Notes: a model not told the origin generated them from the sequence alone. Shown: positions 31,674-40,943, counted from the first letter of the stretch. The stretch is 46,715 bases of DNA from Bdellovibrionales bacterium (GCA_020435295.1 JAGQZV010000005.1:1-46715); one strand, 5' to 3'. A program made the numbers and translations.

Positions 31674-33569
31674 ATGGCCGAGAAAGCTAAGTATGGAAGC
31701 TGGAAATCCCCCATAACGGCGGACGCGATCGTTGCAGAGTCCATTGGGCTGGGAGGCATATCGGTCGACGGCGATCGTCTCTTTTGGTTGGAAGGACGAC
31801 CGCAGGAAGGCGGACGGCAAGTTATTGTGGAGCGACGCGGATCAGAGGCCAGCGTGGACCGTTTGCCTGCCCCATATAACGCGCGAACGCGCGTTCACGA
31901 GTACGGCGGGGGCTCTTTTCTCGCACAAAACGACAGACTCTATTTCAGCAATTTTTCCGATCAGCGACTCTACATGCTTGAAGACGGAGGATCGCCAAAG
32001 GCACTGACCCCCGAAGGAAAGTGGCGTTATGCCGACGCCGTTCTAGACACCCGGCGCGAGCGCCTCATTCTCGTGCGCGAAGATCACTCTGAATCAGACC
32101 AAGAAGCCGTCAATACTATTACTGCCGTTGGACTTGGGGAAGTAAACCGCGGCACTCCGCTAGTTTCAGGAAGCGACTTTTACGCATGCCCTCGTTTGGA
32201 CGCCGCAGGTGAGCGCCTTTGTTGGCTCCAGTGGAACCACCCGAACATGCCCTGGGATGGCACCGAACTTTGGATCGCAGACATTCAAAGCGATGGTAGC
32301 TTGGGAAACAAAGAAAAGATTGCCGGAGGGATTGAGGAGTCTGTCTTCCAACCCGATTGGTCCGCGGACGGATCGCTTGTCTATGTTTCCGACAAAGCCG
32401 GTTGGTGGAATCTCTATCGATGGCGGAAGACTAGCGGTATCGAACCGCTCCACCCCGCCAAAGCCGAATTCGGCCTCCCATTGTGGCAGTTTGGAATGAG
32501 CACGTACGCCATGCTTCCGAGTGGAAATTTGGTTTGCTGCTACACGCAAAAAGGACTCTGGCAACTAGCAATCGTAGATCCGCAAACTAAGAAGTGGAAC
32601 GCCATCCAAACTCCTTACAGCACTGTCACCCACCCTGTAGCGTACAAGCACGGTTTTGTTTTTGAAGGCGCGTCCGCCGCCGAACCCACGTCATTGGTGT
32701 ATTACGATCTCCAGTCGGGCGAACTGACTGTTCTGAAAAAATCCACTACGTTGCGCATTCCAGAAAAATATCTCTCTAAGCCCGAAGCACTAGAGTTTCC
32801 CACTGTCGGGGGTTCGGCTTACGGTTTTTACTACCCGCCGAAAAACGCCGATTTTGTCGCACCCGACGGAGAGCTCCCACCACTACTTGTAAAGAGTCAT
32901 GGCGGCCCCACCACAGCTGCAACAGTTCGGCTCAACCCCGGAATTCAGTTTTGGACAAGCCGCGGTTTTGCCGTGCTGGATGTAAACTACGGAGGCAGCA
33001 CGGGGTACGGGCGCGCGTACATGAAACGCCTCGAGGGCAACTGGGGAATTGTCGACGTCGAAGACTGCGCGGCAGGGGCGCGTTTTCTAGTGGGGCAAAA
33101 GAAAGTAGACCCAGAGCAACTCGCTATTTTTGGCGGAAGCGCCGGCGGCTACACAACTTTGTGCGCGCTGACGTTTACGAACGAATTTAAAGCTGGCGCT
33201 AGCCACTACGGAATTGGGGATCTCGAAGCTTTAGTCCGCGACACTCACAAGTTTGAGTCACGTTATCTCGATCGCCTCATCGGCCCGTATCCCGAACAAA
33301 AGGCCGTATATGAAGAACGCTCGCCGCTCTATTCGGCAGACAGGCTTTCTTGTCCTGTGATTTTCTTTCAAGGTCTGGAGGATAAAGTGGTCCCCCCAAA
33401 TCAGGCAGAGGCCATGGTCGCGGCTCTCAAAAAGAAAGGCATCCCTGTTGAGTACGTTCCGTTTGAAGGGGAACAGCACGGGTTCAGAAGAGCAGAAAGC
33501 ATTAAGACAGCTTTGAATCGGGAACTCGCCTTTTACGGCAAGGTCTTTGGCTTCGCTACTCAGGCCTAA
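31674..33569 (+). CDS. S9-family prolyl oligopeptidase-like serine peptidase
   Basis: This 631-residue protein has an N-terminal propeller with WD-like repeats (for example LYMLEDGG and LVYVSDKAGWWNLYRW), followed by an alpha/beta-hydrolase domain from about residue 380. The catalytic triad is readable: Ser489 in GGSAGGY, Asp570 in GLEDKVVPP and His602 in EGEQHGF. SHGGPT near 410 is the oxyanion region. Such enzymes cleave short peptides after proline or act as acylaminoacyl peptidases. No signal peptide is present, so it is likely cytoplasmic. The ATG has GGAG upstream. The 3' end overlaps the convergent arfB gene by 14 bp. Confidence 0.9.
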   Translation: MAEKAKYGSWKSPITADAIVAESIGLGGISVDGDRLFWLEGRPQEGGRQVIVERRGSEASVDRLPAPYNARTRVHEYGGGSFLAQNDRLYFSNFSDQRLYMLEDGGSPKALTPEGKWRYADAVLDTRRERLILVREDHSESDQEAVNTITAVGLGEVNRGTPLVSGSDFYACPRLDAAGERLCWLQWNHPNMPWDGTELWIADIQSDGSLGNKEKIAGGIEESVFQPDWSADGSLVYVSDKAGWWNLYRWRKTSGIEPLHPAKAEFGLPLWQFGMSTYAMLPSGNLVCCYTQKGLWQLAIVDPQTKKWNAIQTPYSTVTHPVAYKHGFVFEGASAAEPTSLVYYDLQSGELTVLKKSTTLRIPEKYLSKPEALEFPTVGGSAYGFYYPPKNADFVAPDGELPPLLVKSHGGPTTAATVRLNPGIQFWTSRGFAVLDVNYGGSTGYGRAYMKRLEGNWGIVDVEDCAAGARFLVGQKKVDPEQLAIFGGSAGGYTTLCALTFTNEFKAGASHYGIGDLEALVRDTHKFESRYLDRLIGPYPEQKAVYEERSPLYSADRLSCPVIFFQGLEDKVVPPNQAEAMVAALKKKGIPVEYVPFEGEQHGFRRAESIKTALNRELAFYGKVFGFATQA

Positions 33570-33948
33570 AGCCCCGCAGGCGCTTCTTCTCTCCCTGCTT
33601 GCGCTTAGTCGTCAAACGCTTTTCCTTTGAGGCCTTAGTGGGCCGGGTTTTGCGCCTCCTGCGCGGAGGAGTTTTTACTGAATCAAGCATTTCATTGAGC
33701 CGGAGAATGCAGTCCTCTTTGTTTCGGGGTTGGTCCCTATACCGATCGCTCTGCAGCAAGCACTCGCCGTCCTCGCGAACACGATTGGAAAATTTTGCAA
33801 GAAAGCGCAGTATCACGGCACGCGGCAAGGCGCTGTGGCGAACGTTCCAATGCAATACCGCTTTGGAGTTCACCTTATTCACGTTTTGCCCCCCCGGACC
33901 GGAGCTACGTGCAAAAGTGAAATAAATTTCGTTACGAGGAACTTTCAT
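33556..33948 (-). CDS. arfB: Alternative ribosome-rescue factor ArfB (peptidyl-tRNA hydrolase)
   Basis: The 130-residue protein has the release-factor-like GGQ motif in SSGPGGQNVNKVNSK and a C-terminal basic tail (PRRRRKTRPTKASKEKRLTTKRKQ) that enters the mRNA channel of stalled ribosomes. ArfB hydrolyses peptidyl-tRNA on ribosomes stalled without a stop codon. The length is near the usual 140 residues. The gene overlaps the Rieske-protein gene by 17 bp and is the last of a three-gene minus-strand unit. Its tail-to-tail overlap with the S9 gene means the end of each lies antisense to the other. Confidence 0.92.
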   Translation of the reverse strand: MKVPRNEIYFTFARSSGPGGQNVNKVNSKAVLHWNVRHSALPRAVILRFLAKFSNRVREDGECLLQSDRYRDQPRNKEDCILRLNEMLDSVKTPPRRRRKTRPTKASKEKRLTTKRKQGEKKRLRGFRPE

Positions 33949-34273
33949 TGATTGTCGCGTCCGGCGCTAGCGACAAGTATACCCCATCTGCGCGCTTTTC
34001 GGCGGGATAGCAACGTAGGTCCCGCCGTGCGGGAGGATTAATCACCTTTCCCGTGATCAAATCGAACTTTGCAGCGTGCCATGGGCAACGGATTTCGGTT
34101 CCGTTTAACTGGCCTTCGGAAAGCGGCGCTCCGCGATGCGGGCACTTGTCTTGTACTGCGCACACTTCTCCCTTTACTAAAAAGAGTGCAATCTGCTCGC
34201 CGTTCACTTCAACCAACAAACCTGTACCTTCATCAAGTTCATCGAGTTCCGCAACTTTTACAAAGTCTGGCAT
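33932..34273 (-). CDS. Rieske [2Fe-2S] ferredoxin-like protein (NirD/BphF type)
   Basis: This 113-residue small Rieske protein has both cluster motifs: Cys44 and His46 in [11 protein letters not shown], and Cys63 and His66 in [13 protein letters not shown]. There is no signal peptide or membrane anchor, so it is a soluble cytoplasmic electron carrier like NirD or dioxygenase ferredoxins. No nitrite reductase or dioxygenase gene is nearby. It lies between yyaL and arfB with overlaps of 16 and 17 bp, so its role may relate to the YyaL-like protein. The partner reductase is not evident. Confidence 0.9.
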   Translation of the reverse strand: MPDFVKVAELDELDEGTGLLVEVNGEQIALFLVKGEVCAVQDKCPHRGAPLSEGQLNGTEIRCPWHAAKFDLITGKVINPPARRDLRCYPAEKRADGVYLSLAPDATINESSS

Positions 34274-36306
34274 CGCTTACTCAGTTCGACTCCGTTGGTA
34301 ATCGGAACCTCGCAGGTCCTTTCCTTGCAAAGGTACACGGTGCTCTTTCCCTCTAAAGACGGCTTTGAATGCGCCAGTTCAAGAGGGGACGTACTGGCTA
34401 CGACCAACAAACCCGGTACGAAGGTCTCTCTCAGAATTCCAAGTAGCGTTTCACGATCCTCTCCATCAGTCACAACAGCATCGATAACACCGTGGCTGGC
34501 GAGATCCAAAGCGATCAACCACTGACCGGCGGCCATCGGGTGCTCGCGCATCAAGGGCTCAAAAACCGTGAGACTCCCTCGTGCTTTTTCTTCGAAATCT
34601 GGGCGGGAAAGTAAGCGCCCCAGCTGCAGCAAAGCTGTCGTAAGCACTGCACTCGCCGCTGGCGTCGCGCTATCTTGATAGTCTCGCGTTCTGGCCACCA
34701 AGGTCTCGTGATTCTTGCCGGTAAAATAGAAACTACTGGTAGCCGGATCCCAAAAATCACAAAGCACTCGCTCGCCCAATCGTTCCGCCCACCGCACCCA
34801 CTCCATGTCAAAGTCACATTCGTACAGCGCAACAAGAGCCTCCATCAGGTAGGCGTGATCATCCAAGTAAGCGGCAAAGCGGGCTTGGCCATCCTTATAG
34901 GAGTGGAGCAACGTCCCCTCCGTTTCATTCCACAGTTTCTCGCGTAAAAACCGCGCGCTGGAACGGGCGGCCTCTAGATAGGCTTCGTCACCAAGAACCA
35001 GATAGGCTTTAGAAAACGCCGTAATCATGAGGGCGTTCCAGGATACCAGCACCTTTTCGTCGCGAAGCGGCTTTGGTCGACGTTCGCGCAGAAGCAAAAG
35101 CTGCTCGCGCCATGCGGACCGCTTACGCTCTAACGTTGTGATGTCCCAATCCCATTTCTCGAGCAACGCCCCGACGTCACCTGGGTACAGGATATTCGTG
35201 CTCTCCCAAGTCCCCCCCTCTACCACGTGGTAGAGCTCGCAAAATCGCTCTCCGTCTTGCGTTCCCAAGGCTGCAATAACTTCACTTTTCTTCCAGGTAT
35301 AAAACTTGCCCTCGACGCCGTCGCTATCGGCATCCTGTGTGCTAAAGAATTCTCCTTCAGGCCCCGTCATTTCGCGCTTTATGTACTCCAGAATTTCGTG
35401 CACGATCCGGGCGTAGCGCGTTTCTTTTGTTACCTGAAAGGCCTCGAGAAACAGCACCACTAGTAAGGCGTTGTCATAAAGCATTTTTTCGAAGTGCGGA
35501 ACAAACCATGCGGCGTCAGTCGAGTATCGATGGAACCCACCGCCTAAGTGATCATAGATACCGGCAACGGAAATCTTGTCCAACGTGTCGGTCACCATCT
35601 TGAGCGCTCTTTCGATCTTGAAAACCTTGTACGCTCTTAGACAAAGACGAAGATCCATCGTATGGAAAAACTTGGGCGCTCTACCAAAACCTCCGTGCAC
35701 GTCATCATAATGGACGCGAAGATTCTCGAACGCCTCTTTGACAAGATTCCCGGTGGGTTCTTCCCCAGCCCCAAGTTGACCCTCAGTCAAAGACTTCAGC
35801 GCCTTTGTAAATTCCTCGGCAGAAGTCAGCACCTCCTGTTTGCGATTCTTCCAGGCACTGGCAACCCCCAAGAGCACCTTGCGAAAGCTCGGCAAGCCAC
35901 CCCGGTCATTTGGCGGAAAATACGTACCGCCGTAAAAGGGTTTGAGTTCAGGGGTAAGGAAGACAGACATGGGCCATCCCCCGTGCCGAGTCATCGCCTG
36001 CACCGCACTCATGTAAACCGCGTCCACATCGGGACGCTCTTCCCGATCTACCTTTATGTTCACAAAATGCGCGTTCAAGATATCGGCTGTCGCTTCGTCC
36101 TCAAAACTCTCCTTTTCCATGACATGGCACCAGTGGCAGGCGGAATAGCCTACAGAAAGGAAAATGGGCTTATTCTCCCGCTTAGCCTTGGCCTTGGCCT
36201 CATCCCCCCATGGGTACCAATTCACCGGGTTATTCGCGTGCTGAAGAAGGTAAGGACTGGTCTCGTGGATCAGCCAATTCTTATGTGTCTTTGAAGGTTT
36301 AGCCAC
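34258..36306 (-). CDS. yyaL: YyaL/DUF255 family protein with thioredoxin-like domain
   Basis: The 682-residue protein starts with a thioredoxin-like DUF255 domain: NRLIHE-like start, [29 protein letters not shown] with Cys57 and Cys60, EERPDVDA, and [16 protein letters not shown]. The rest is an (alpha/alpha)6 barrel-like region, with [14 protein letters not shown]-type segments. The family includes B. subtilis YyaL and eukaryotic SPATA20. Its biochemistry is poorly known; redox and glycan-related ideas exist. The GTG at 36306 gives the expected N-terminus, with GGGTGGGGAC upstream as a possible ribosome-binding site. It is the first gene of the overlapping unit with the Rieske and arfB genes. 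Confidence 0.9.
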   Translation of the reverse strand: MAKPSKTHKNWLIHETSPYLLQHANNPVNWYPWGDEAKAKAKRENKPIFLSVGYSACHWCHVMEKESFEDEATADILNAHFVNIKVDREERPDVDAVYMSAVQAMTRHGGWPMSVFLTPELKPFYGGTYFPPNDRGGLPSFRKVLLGVASAWKNRKQEVLTSAEEFTKALKSLTEGQLGAGEEPTGNLVKEAFENLRVHYDDVHGGFGRAPKFFHTMDLRLCLRAYKVFKIERALKMVTDTLDKISVAGIYDHLGGGFHRYSTDAAWFVPHFEKMLYDNALLVVLFLEAFQVTKETRYARIVHEILEYIKREMTGPEGEFFSTQDADSDGVEGKFYTWKKSEVIAALGTQDGERFCELYHVVEGGTWESTNILYPGDVGALLEKWDWDITTLERKRSAWREQLLLLRERRPKPLRDEKVLVSWNALMITAFSKAYLVLGDEAYLEAARSSARFLREKLWNETEGTLLHSYKDGQARFAAYLDDHAYLMEALVALYECDFDMEWVRWAERLGERVLCDFWDPATSSFYFTGKNHETLVARTRDYQDSATPAASAVLTTALLQLGRLLSRPDFEEKARGSLTVFEPLMREHPMAAGQWLIALDLASHGVIDAVVTDGEDRETLLGILRETFVPGLLVVASTSPLELAHSKPSLEGKSTVYLCKERTCEVPITNGVELSKRCQTL

Positions 36307-36423
36307 GTCCCCACCCTATCTGCGCCTGCCGGGAGCGTAAAGAGAGTTTTGCACGCTCTTTATTAACACTTGAAATTTCGGCTCTTTAGGCCAAATGGAC
36401 GCAATATTTGGTAGTTTGGGATA

Positions 36424-36453
36424 TTGATCTTCGGATTTCGGACGTGGTATACA
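36424..36453 (+). promoter_or_regulatory. Putative promoter of the outer-membrane protein gene
   Basis: TTGATC at 36424-36429 is spaced by 18 bases from TATACA at 36448-36453. A leader of about 77 bases would follow to the ATG at 36537, with GAGGAGAAGG as the ribosome-binding site. The whole 230-base region between yyaL and this gene is otherwise empty of recognisable features. The call rests on consensus only. Confidence 0.4.
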
Positions 36454-36536
36454 GCGTGTCTCTCTGTGCAATCCGGGGGATGGATGTTGAAGCGCCTCCC
36501 AAGGTGTTGTGCCTTAACATTGATGAGGAGAAGGAT

Positions 36537-37421
36537 ATGTTAAAGAACTCATTTGCGGTACTCGGCCTCAGCTTCTTGGTCCTGACCGCTCTTGCCTTCG
36601 GAGCCGAAGGCGATTCTGAAGTCGAAAGCGTAGAAGCGGGCGAACTCGCTGCCGCTGTCGAAGCTCCGTCAACCACAGACATCTACGGTTCCTTGGATCT
36701 GCGCCCCAGCGTGTATCCGAACAGCGCCTCCCCCACTGGAGCGGGCGCCGGTTTGGAAAACACTCTGGAAGCCGGTGTTAAGATCGGTGAGAACACGAAG
36801 ATCGGTTACGTGCAGGTATTCAACGCCAACTTTTCAAACAGCCCCCTTACCGGTGGCAGTGACTTGGAAGCTGGCGACGGCTGGTTCAAAGCTAACTTTG
36901 CAAACCTTTGGGTGAGCGGAGACGGCAACACCAGCTTCAGCTATCAGCCTCGTGTGTACCTTCCTACGGCGCCTGCAGCGCGTGACGCCGGGATGATCAC
37001 CACGGTTCGCAACTACCTGACGCTTTCCACCAAGTATTCCGACTCCTTTAGCTTGGCCACCTCGCTGGTTCCGATCGTTCACTTTTTCGATCGTAGCGGC
37101 AACGGTGCAAAGCCCAATAAGGCGTTTGAAACACGTTTGTACGTAATCCCTACGTTCACGCTGGCGCAAGGCCTGTCGTTGTCCGTGCCCGTTATGGCGC
37201 ACTACAACCTGAGCCGCAGCCATGGTGGCCAACAGGACAACACGTTCGTAGTGTGGACGTGGCCCGAACTGCTTTATCAATTGGACAACACCAACACCGT
37301 TGGTGTCGCCTACTACTCCGGCAACTTCCTAAAAGGTGCGGCTGGCAGCCAATCCTTGGATTTCGGAAACGGATTCGGCAACGAATCTGCTTTCCAGCTG
37401 GTTTATCAGGCCTCGCTGTAA
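36537..37421 (+). CDS. Probable outer-membrane beta-barrel protein
   Basis: This 294-residue protein has a Sec signal (MLKNSFAVLGLSFLVLTALAFGAEG). An acidic linker of about 25 residues follows (DSEVESVEAGELAA). The mature part alternates polar and aromatic residues: YGSLDLRPSVY, KIGYVQVFNANF, TSFSYQPRVYLP, NYLTLSTKYSDSFSLATSLVP and LYVIPTFTLAQGLSLSVPVMAHYN. It ends FQLVYQASL, in the style of a barrel's last strand. The function is unknown, perhaps a porin or structural barrel. A longer frame from 36408 is rejected because GAGGAG sits right before the ATG at 36537. The strong terminator that follows fits a well-expressed monocistronic gene. Confidence 0.7.
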   Translation: MLKNSFAVLGLSFLVLTALAFGAEGDSEVESVEAGELAAAVEAPSTTDIYGSLDLRPSVYPNSASPTGAGAGLENTLEAGVKIGENTKIGYVQVFNANFSNSPLTGGSDLEAGDGWFKANFANLWVSGDGNTSFSYQPRVYLPTAPAARDAGMITTVRNYLTLSTKYSDSFSLATSLVPIVHFFDRSGNGAKPNKAFETRLYVIPTFTLAQGLSLSVPVMAHYNLSRSHGGQQDNTFVVWTWPELLYQLDNTNTVGVAYYSGNFLKGAAGSQSLDFGNGFGNESAFQLVYQASL

Positions 37422-37445
37422 GCGAAAGTCCGATAGCATTCAGAG

Positions 37446-37506
37446 GTGCCCGGTTACTTTTGGAACCTGCCTCAGGTTCCAAAAAAGTGATCGGGCACTT
37501 TTTTTT
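37446..37506 (+). terminator. Strong rho-independent terminator after the outer-membrane protein gene
   Basis: A long stem pairs GTGCCCG (37446-37452) with CGGGCAC (37492-37498). Inside it, ACTTTTGGAACCTG pairs with CAGGTTCCAAAAAAGT around a three-base loop, with small mismatches, and a run of eight T follows at 37499-37506. The structure is unusually long for a bacterial terminator and begins about 24 bases after the stop codon. Confidence 0.9.
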
Positions 37507-37610
37507 GTACCCACCTAGAATACAGACCACCCCCACGTTTCTCGCCGAATACACGACACCGCACGTTATGCATACATTTCATACACTCATTTCCATGTTA
37601 AAATATTTGC

Positions 37611-38720
37611 ATGAGGGCTTTTGTACTGTTGTGTCTGATCAGTGTCGTGTCCGTCCCTTTGTACGCGGAAGACAGCTTTCCAGCACCCGCCTTGGGCACC
37701 GAGAAAAAAACGAGCAAAGCGCCGGTGGATACCCCCGACGTTCCTTATATCGCTTCTCTGGATACTTACGGCAGCGACCGCATTAGTGAACCGGTAGTTC
37801 GCAAATATTTAGGAAAAGAACTGGATGAGTGGCTAAAGAAAGGGGTAACGGGAGATCCGTCCGCCGTCGCCCTGCAAAAAAGCATCACAAAAAAGCTAAA
37901 CGACAAATTCAAGTTCGAGTTTATCCAATGGTCCATCATGCAGTACCTGCAACCCGGGGACTTAGCCATCCGCGTAACTCTGGACGTCGTTGAGCCACAG
38001 GACAAAAAACGAAGGATGCCCTTTCTGCCGGCACCGACGGAGTCCCCTGCCGATCCAGCTGGACTTGTCAAAAAATGGCAGGAATACCAGGCCACCGCAT
38101 TGGAACTTGGAAACAAGGGAGAATTAGACTCCGTGGAGATTAAATGTCCCGGAGCATTACATTGTCTCTTTGGCCACATGCACCCGAAGCTTAAACCGTT
38201 CGGAGAATACTTCGCTCGCGAAGTAAATCGTAACTTAGCGCCACTAACTGCCGTTTTGCAGAAGGATAAGAACGGGGACAACCGTGGAGCTGCCGCCTTT
38301 CTGATGGCGTATTACAAGGATGGTGCGAAGGTAGTGGATCTCCTAGTCGATCGCATCCGAGATCCTGATTCTCTGGTGCGCAACAACGCCCTACGGGTAC
38401 TTGGTGACATTGCCGAGTTTCAGCCAAACCTCAAGATCCCCGTTAAGCCCGTAGCGGAAGCTTTAGACTTCCCCCTAGTAACGGATCGGTCCAAGGCTCT
38501 TTTCGTCCTCTACGCCCTTGCTGAAGGTGACGAGCAAGCGCAGAAGGTGGCAACAGAACACGCCAAAGCTTTGCTCCAGTTGCTCCGATCGGAACAACCC
38601 AACCAGTCGGGCGTGGCTTACGCCATCCTGCGCCGCATCTCTGGGAAGGCCTTCGCTCCCACGGAATTCGACAAGTGGAACGGCTGGTACAATCGACTGC
38701 CAGCCCAGCAGAAGAAGTAG
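37611..38720 (+). CDS. Secreted protein with HEAT-like repeats
   Basis: This 369-residue protein has a Sec signal (MRAFVLLCLISVVSVPLYAED, probable cleavage after YA). The middle region is lysine-rich and contains an uncharacterised stretch with CPGALHCLFGHMHPKLK. The C-terminal third shows helical repeats, AAAFLMAYYKDGAKVVDLLV and LVRNNALRVLGDIAE, like HEAT repeats, and AYAILRRISGKAFAP near the end. It is probably periplasmic and a binding scaffold; no enzyme motif is seen. TTAAAAT lies 7-13 bases before the ATG with no Shine-Dalgarno sequence, so transcription may begin at the start codon. It precedes the heme operon in the same direction. Confidence 0.7.
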   Translation: MRAFVLLCLISVVSVPLYAEDSFPAPALGTEKKTSKAPVDTPDVPYIASLDTYGSDRISEPVVRKYLGKELDEWLKKGVTGDPSAVALQKSITKKLNDKFKFEFIQWSIMQYLQPGDLAIRVTLDVVEPQDKKRRMPFLPAPTESPADPAGLVKKWQEYQATALELGNKGELDSVEIKCPGALHCLFGHMHPKLKPFGEYFAREVNRNLAPLTAVLQKDKNGDNRGAAAFLMAYYKDGAKVVDLLVDRIRDPDSLVRNNALRVLGDIAEFQPNLKIPVKPVAEALDFPLVTDRSKALFVLYALAEGDEQAQKVATEHAKALLQLLRSEQPNQSGVAYAILRRISGKAFAPTEFDKWNGWYNRLPAQQKK

Positions 38721-38752
38721 TCGCCTCGCCCCCCGCCCACGTCGGTACTTGT

Positions 38753-38769
38753 GTGACATTCTCGTGACA
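38753..38769 (+). promoter_or_regulatory. Tandem GTGACA direct repeat (11-bp period), candidate OmpR-family operator of the heme operon
   Basis: GTGACA occurs at 38753-38758 and again at 38764-38769 with five bases between, so equivalent bases lie 11 bp apart, one helical turn. Winged-helix OmpR/PhoB-family regulators commonly bind such tandem repeats. The second copy also serves as the possible -35 box of hemA. The operon encodes an OmpR-family regulator, which makes this a candidate site for it. Inferred from sequence only. Confidence 0.45.
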
Positions 38770-38794
38770 CATCACACCCAGGTTTGGTTATATT
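38764..38794 (+). promoter_or_regulatory. Putative hemA promoter, possibly leaderless
   Basis: GTGACA (38764-38769) as the -35 box and TATATT (38789-38794) or TTATAT (38788-38793) as the -10 box are spaced 18-19 bases apart. The -10 box ends about seven bases before the ATG at 38801, where a transcription start would be expected. Only GGGG precedes the ATG, too close for a normal ribosome-binding site, so hemA may be read from a leaderless transcript. Confidence 0.4.
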
Positions 38795-38800
38795 GGGGCC

Positions 38801-40015
38801 ATGCCGATCCACGCTTGGGGAACAGATTTTAACCGCAGCGACCCGGAGTTCAGAAAACACCTCTTTCTGGCAGATGATTCACGTGCGAGCCGTATCCGCG
38901 ACATTCTTAGCCTCGGCTTTCGCGACCTGTATTATCTACATACCTGCAACCGCGTGGAGTTCTACACTACTGCTCGCAACCACTTCGAAGATAGCCGGCC
39001 CTTGTGGCTCTCGTTGCTTCGCTATCTGGGACTCCCTGAGCAGAGCTTCTACAACGGTTATTCCCTAGAGGGAAAGTCCGCTGTTCGGCATCTGGTGCGT
39101 GTCGCCTGCTCACTGGAATCGATGGTGGTGGGCGAGCCGCAGATCAACGGCCAGCTTAAAAACGCTCTCGCTTGGACGTTGGACCAAGACCTCCCCGTTG
39201 GCGCTCCTTTGCAGCGGGCGCTTCAACTCGCGTTTCAGACGGCGAAAGAAGTTCGCAACATCACGGGAATCGGAGAAAAGCCGCTGTCAGTCGCAAATCT
39301 AGGACTTCAGCGCTTCCGATCGTTAGAGGTCGAAAAAACGGCGGAATCGGTAGCTGTTGTCGGACGCAGCTCGATCAATCGAATCGTTATCCGGTGGCTA
39401 AAGGAAAATCGGCCTAGCGCCCAAATACTCTGGGTAAACCGGAATCCGGAAGCGCTCGCGCAGTACGAAGAAAGTGAAGGGCTTGAATGTGTTGGTCTAG
39501 ACACGTTCTTAGAAGCCCCGAAGACCTTCGACTATCTTTTCACCGCAACATCTAGCCCGAACCCCATTTTTGGGCACGAGTTTTTCAACCGGATTTCCGG
39601 CGGCCCCGCAGTGTTATTTGATTTCGCACAGCCTTCCGACGTGTGCGCGGAGTGCGTCCCGTCACACGTTAAACTCTTGTCGATGGACGATTTGGCTCGT
39701 GAGGCCGACGAAAATAGGAAGCTTCGATTGACTGAAATCCTGCGCGCAGAACCTATCATCGAGCAGGCCCTTCACCGGTTTTACCTAGAACAAAAAGAAA
39801 CCCCCCTTCTCAGGGACTTCAGCTCCGTCGAACCGCAGGTCTTGCGCTCCCTATCTGAAGAATTGCAGGGCATGGAAAAATGGGTCCCAGCCGAAGCGTT
39901 TCCAAAATTTGAGAAGTGGGCTCGCTCCCTAGTCAAAAAGCATATCCACCTTTCGCGCGAACACTTGAGAGGCATCCTTCGAGAAGCGGCTGCGGCGGAA
40001 AGTCAGAGTTTTTAG
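38801..40015 (+). CDS. hemA: Glutamyl-tRNA reductase HemA
   Basis: The 404-residue enzyme contains HTCNRVEFY with the catalytic Cys49, and CSLESMVVGEPQINGQLKNA, the family signature. A NADPH-binding domain follows (VAVVGRSSINRIVIRWL), then a dimerisation helix. HemA reduces glutamyl-tRNA to glutamate-1-semialdehyde, the first committed step of the C5 route. The glycine loop is GRSSIN rather than the common GAGxMG, a small deviation that should be compared with relatives. It heads the operon hemA-hemC-hemD-hemB-hemL. hemC follows after four bases. Confidence 0.95.
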   Translation: MPIHAWGTDFNRSDPEFRKHLFLADDSRASRIRDILSLGFRDLYYLHTCNRVEFYTTARNHFEDSRPLWLSLLRYLGLPEQSFYNGYSLEGKSAVRHLVRVACSLESMVVGEPQINGQLKNALAWTLDQDLPVGAPLQRALQLAFQTAKEVRNITGIGEKPLSVANLGLQRFRSLEVEKTAESVAVVGRSSINRIVIRWLKENRPSAQILWVNRNPEALAQYEESEGLECVGLDTFLEAPKTFDYLFTATSSPNPIFGHEFFNRISGGPAVLFDFAQPSDVCAECVPSHVKLLSMDDLAREADENRKLRLTEILRAEPIIEQALHRFYLEQKETPLLRDFSSVEPQVLRSLSEELQGMEKWVPAEAFPKFEKWARSLVKKHIHLSREHLRGILREAAAAESQSF

Positions 40016-40019
40016 TCGC

Positions 40020-40943
40020 ATGCGTTACCGCTTGGGAACTCGAGAAAGCGATCTCGCTCTTACCCAATCCCGATGGGTCCAAAGCAAGTTGGAAGCACTC
40101 GGTGTGCTCTGCGACTTGGTTCCTATTGTCAGCCGAGGCGACCGGGATCAAAAAACGGCGCTGTATGAAGCAGAGGCGAGCGCCCCTGGCTGGTTCACCA
40201 AACAGCTCGAAATCGCCCTGCAAGATGGGAGTATCGATCTGGCGGTCCACTCATTAAAGGACCTCCCCACGCTCCAGCCACCGGGGCAAACGCTTGCCTG
40301 CATCCCGGAGAGGAGAAACCCTGCCGATTGTCTACTTGTGCACCCAGACGCCTGGGAAGAAGGGGGAACTCTGCCGCTTCGCAAAGGCGCACGCGTGGGA
40401 ACCAGCTCCCTGCGCCGGGAAGCTCTTTTGCTATGTGAGCGTGGGGATCTAGATGTGCAACCCATCCGAGGGAATCTGCCCACCCGCCTGGCTAAACTTC
40501 GCAAGCGGGAATTCGATGCCGTCGTATTTGCTGAAGCGGGCTTAGAGCGGCTGGCAGCTGATACCAAAGACCTGCGACACGTATCGCTAGCGCCCACTCG
40601 GTTCGTTCCGGCGCCGGGGCAGGGCGCGCTTGGCGTGGAAGTCCGCGAGGACGCCCCCGCCGTGCTTCAAGCTGCGCTGGGGCACCTGCATAACGCCCAA
40701 GCGGCCGCAGAAACCCGCCTGGAGCGGCACATCTTGCGTGAACTCGAGGGCGGTTGCACACTGCCCCTGGGTGTTCTTTGCACCCATCAGGGAGCCGTGC
40801 TGAAAATCATGGCTTTTCTTGGGAAAAAGCTGGAAAACCAAGCTGGACACAGCTGGACGGGCTTCCTGCGTTTTGACATTTCAGGGTCGGATGAACAATA
40901 TCTTGTCGCTGAAACGCTGAAGTATTTTCGCAAGGGAACATGA
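40020..40943 (+). CDS. hemC: Porphobilinogen deaminase HemC
   Basis: The 307-residue protein opens with YRLGTRESDLALTQSRWV. It has the catalytic Asp in HSLKDLPT (Asp81), GTSSLRREALLL, PIRGNLPTRLAKL and APGQGALGVEVR. Cys246 in ELEGGCTLPLG binds the dipyrromethane cofactor. HemC polymerises four porphobilinogen molecules to hydroxymethylbilane. It overlaps hemD by 4 bp (ATGA). The usual family length is about 310 residues, so the gene is complete. Confidence 0.96.
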   Translation: MRYRLGTRESDLALTQSRWVQSKLEALGVLCDLVPIVSRGDRDQKTALYEAEASAPGWFTKQLEIALQDGSIDLAVHSLKDLPTLQPPGQTLACIPERRNPADCLLVHPDAWEEGGTLPLRKGARVGTSSLRREALLLCERGDLDVQPIRGNLPTRLAKLRKREFDAVVFAEAGLERLAADTKDLRHVSLAPTRFVPAPGQGALGVEVREDAPAVLQAALGHLHNAQAAAETRLERHILRELEGGCTLPLGVLCTHQGAVLKIMAFLGKKLENQAGHSWTGFLRFDISGSDEQYLVAETLKYFRKGT

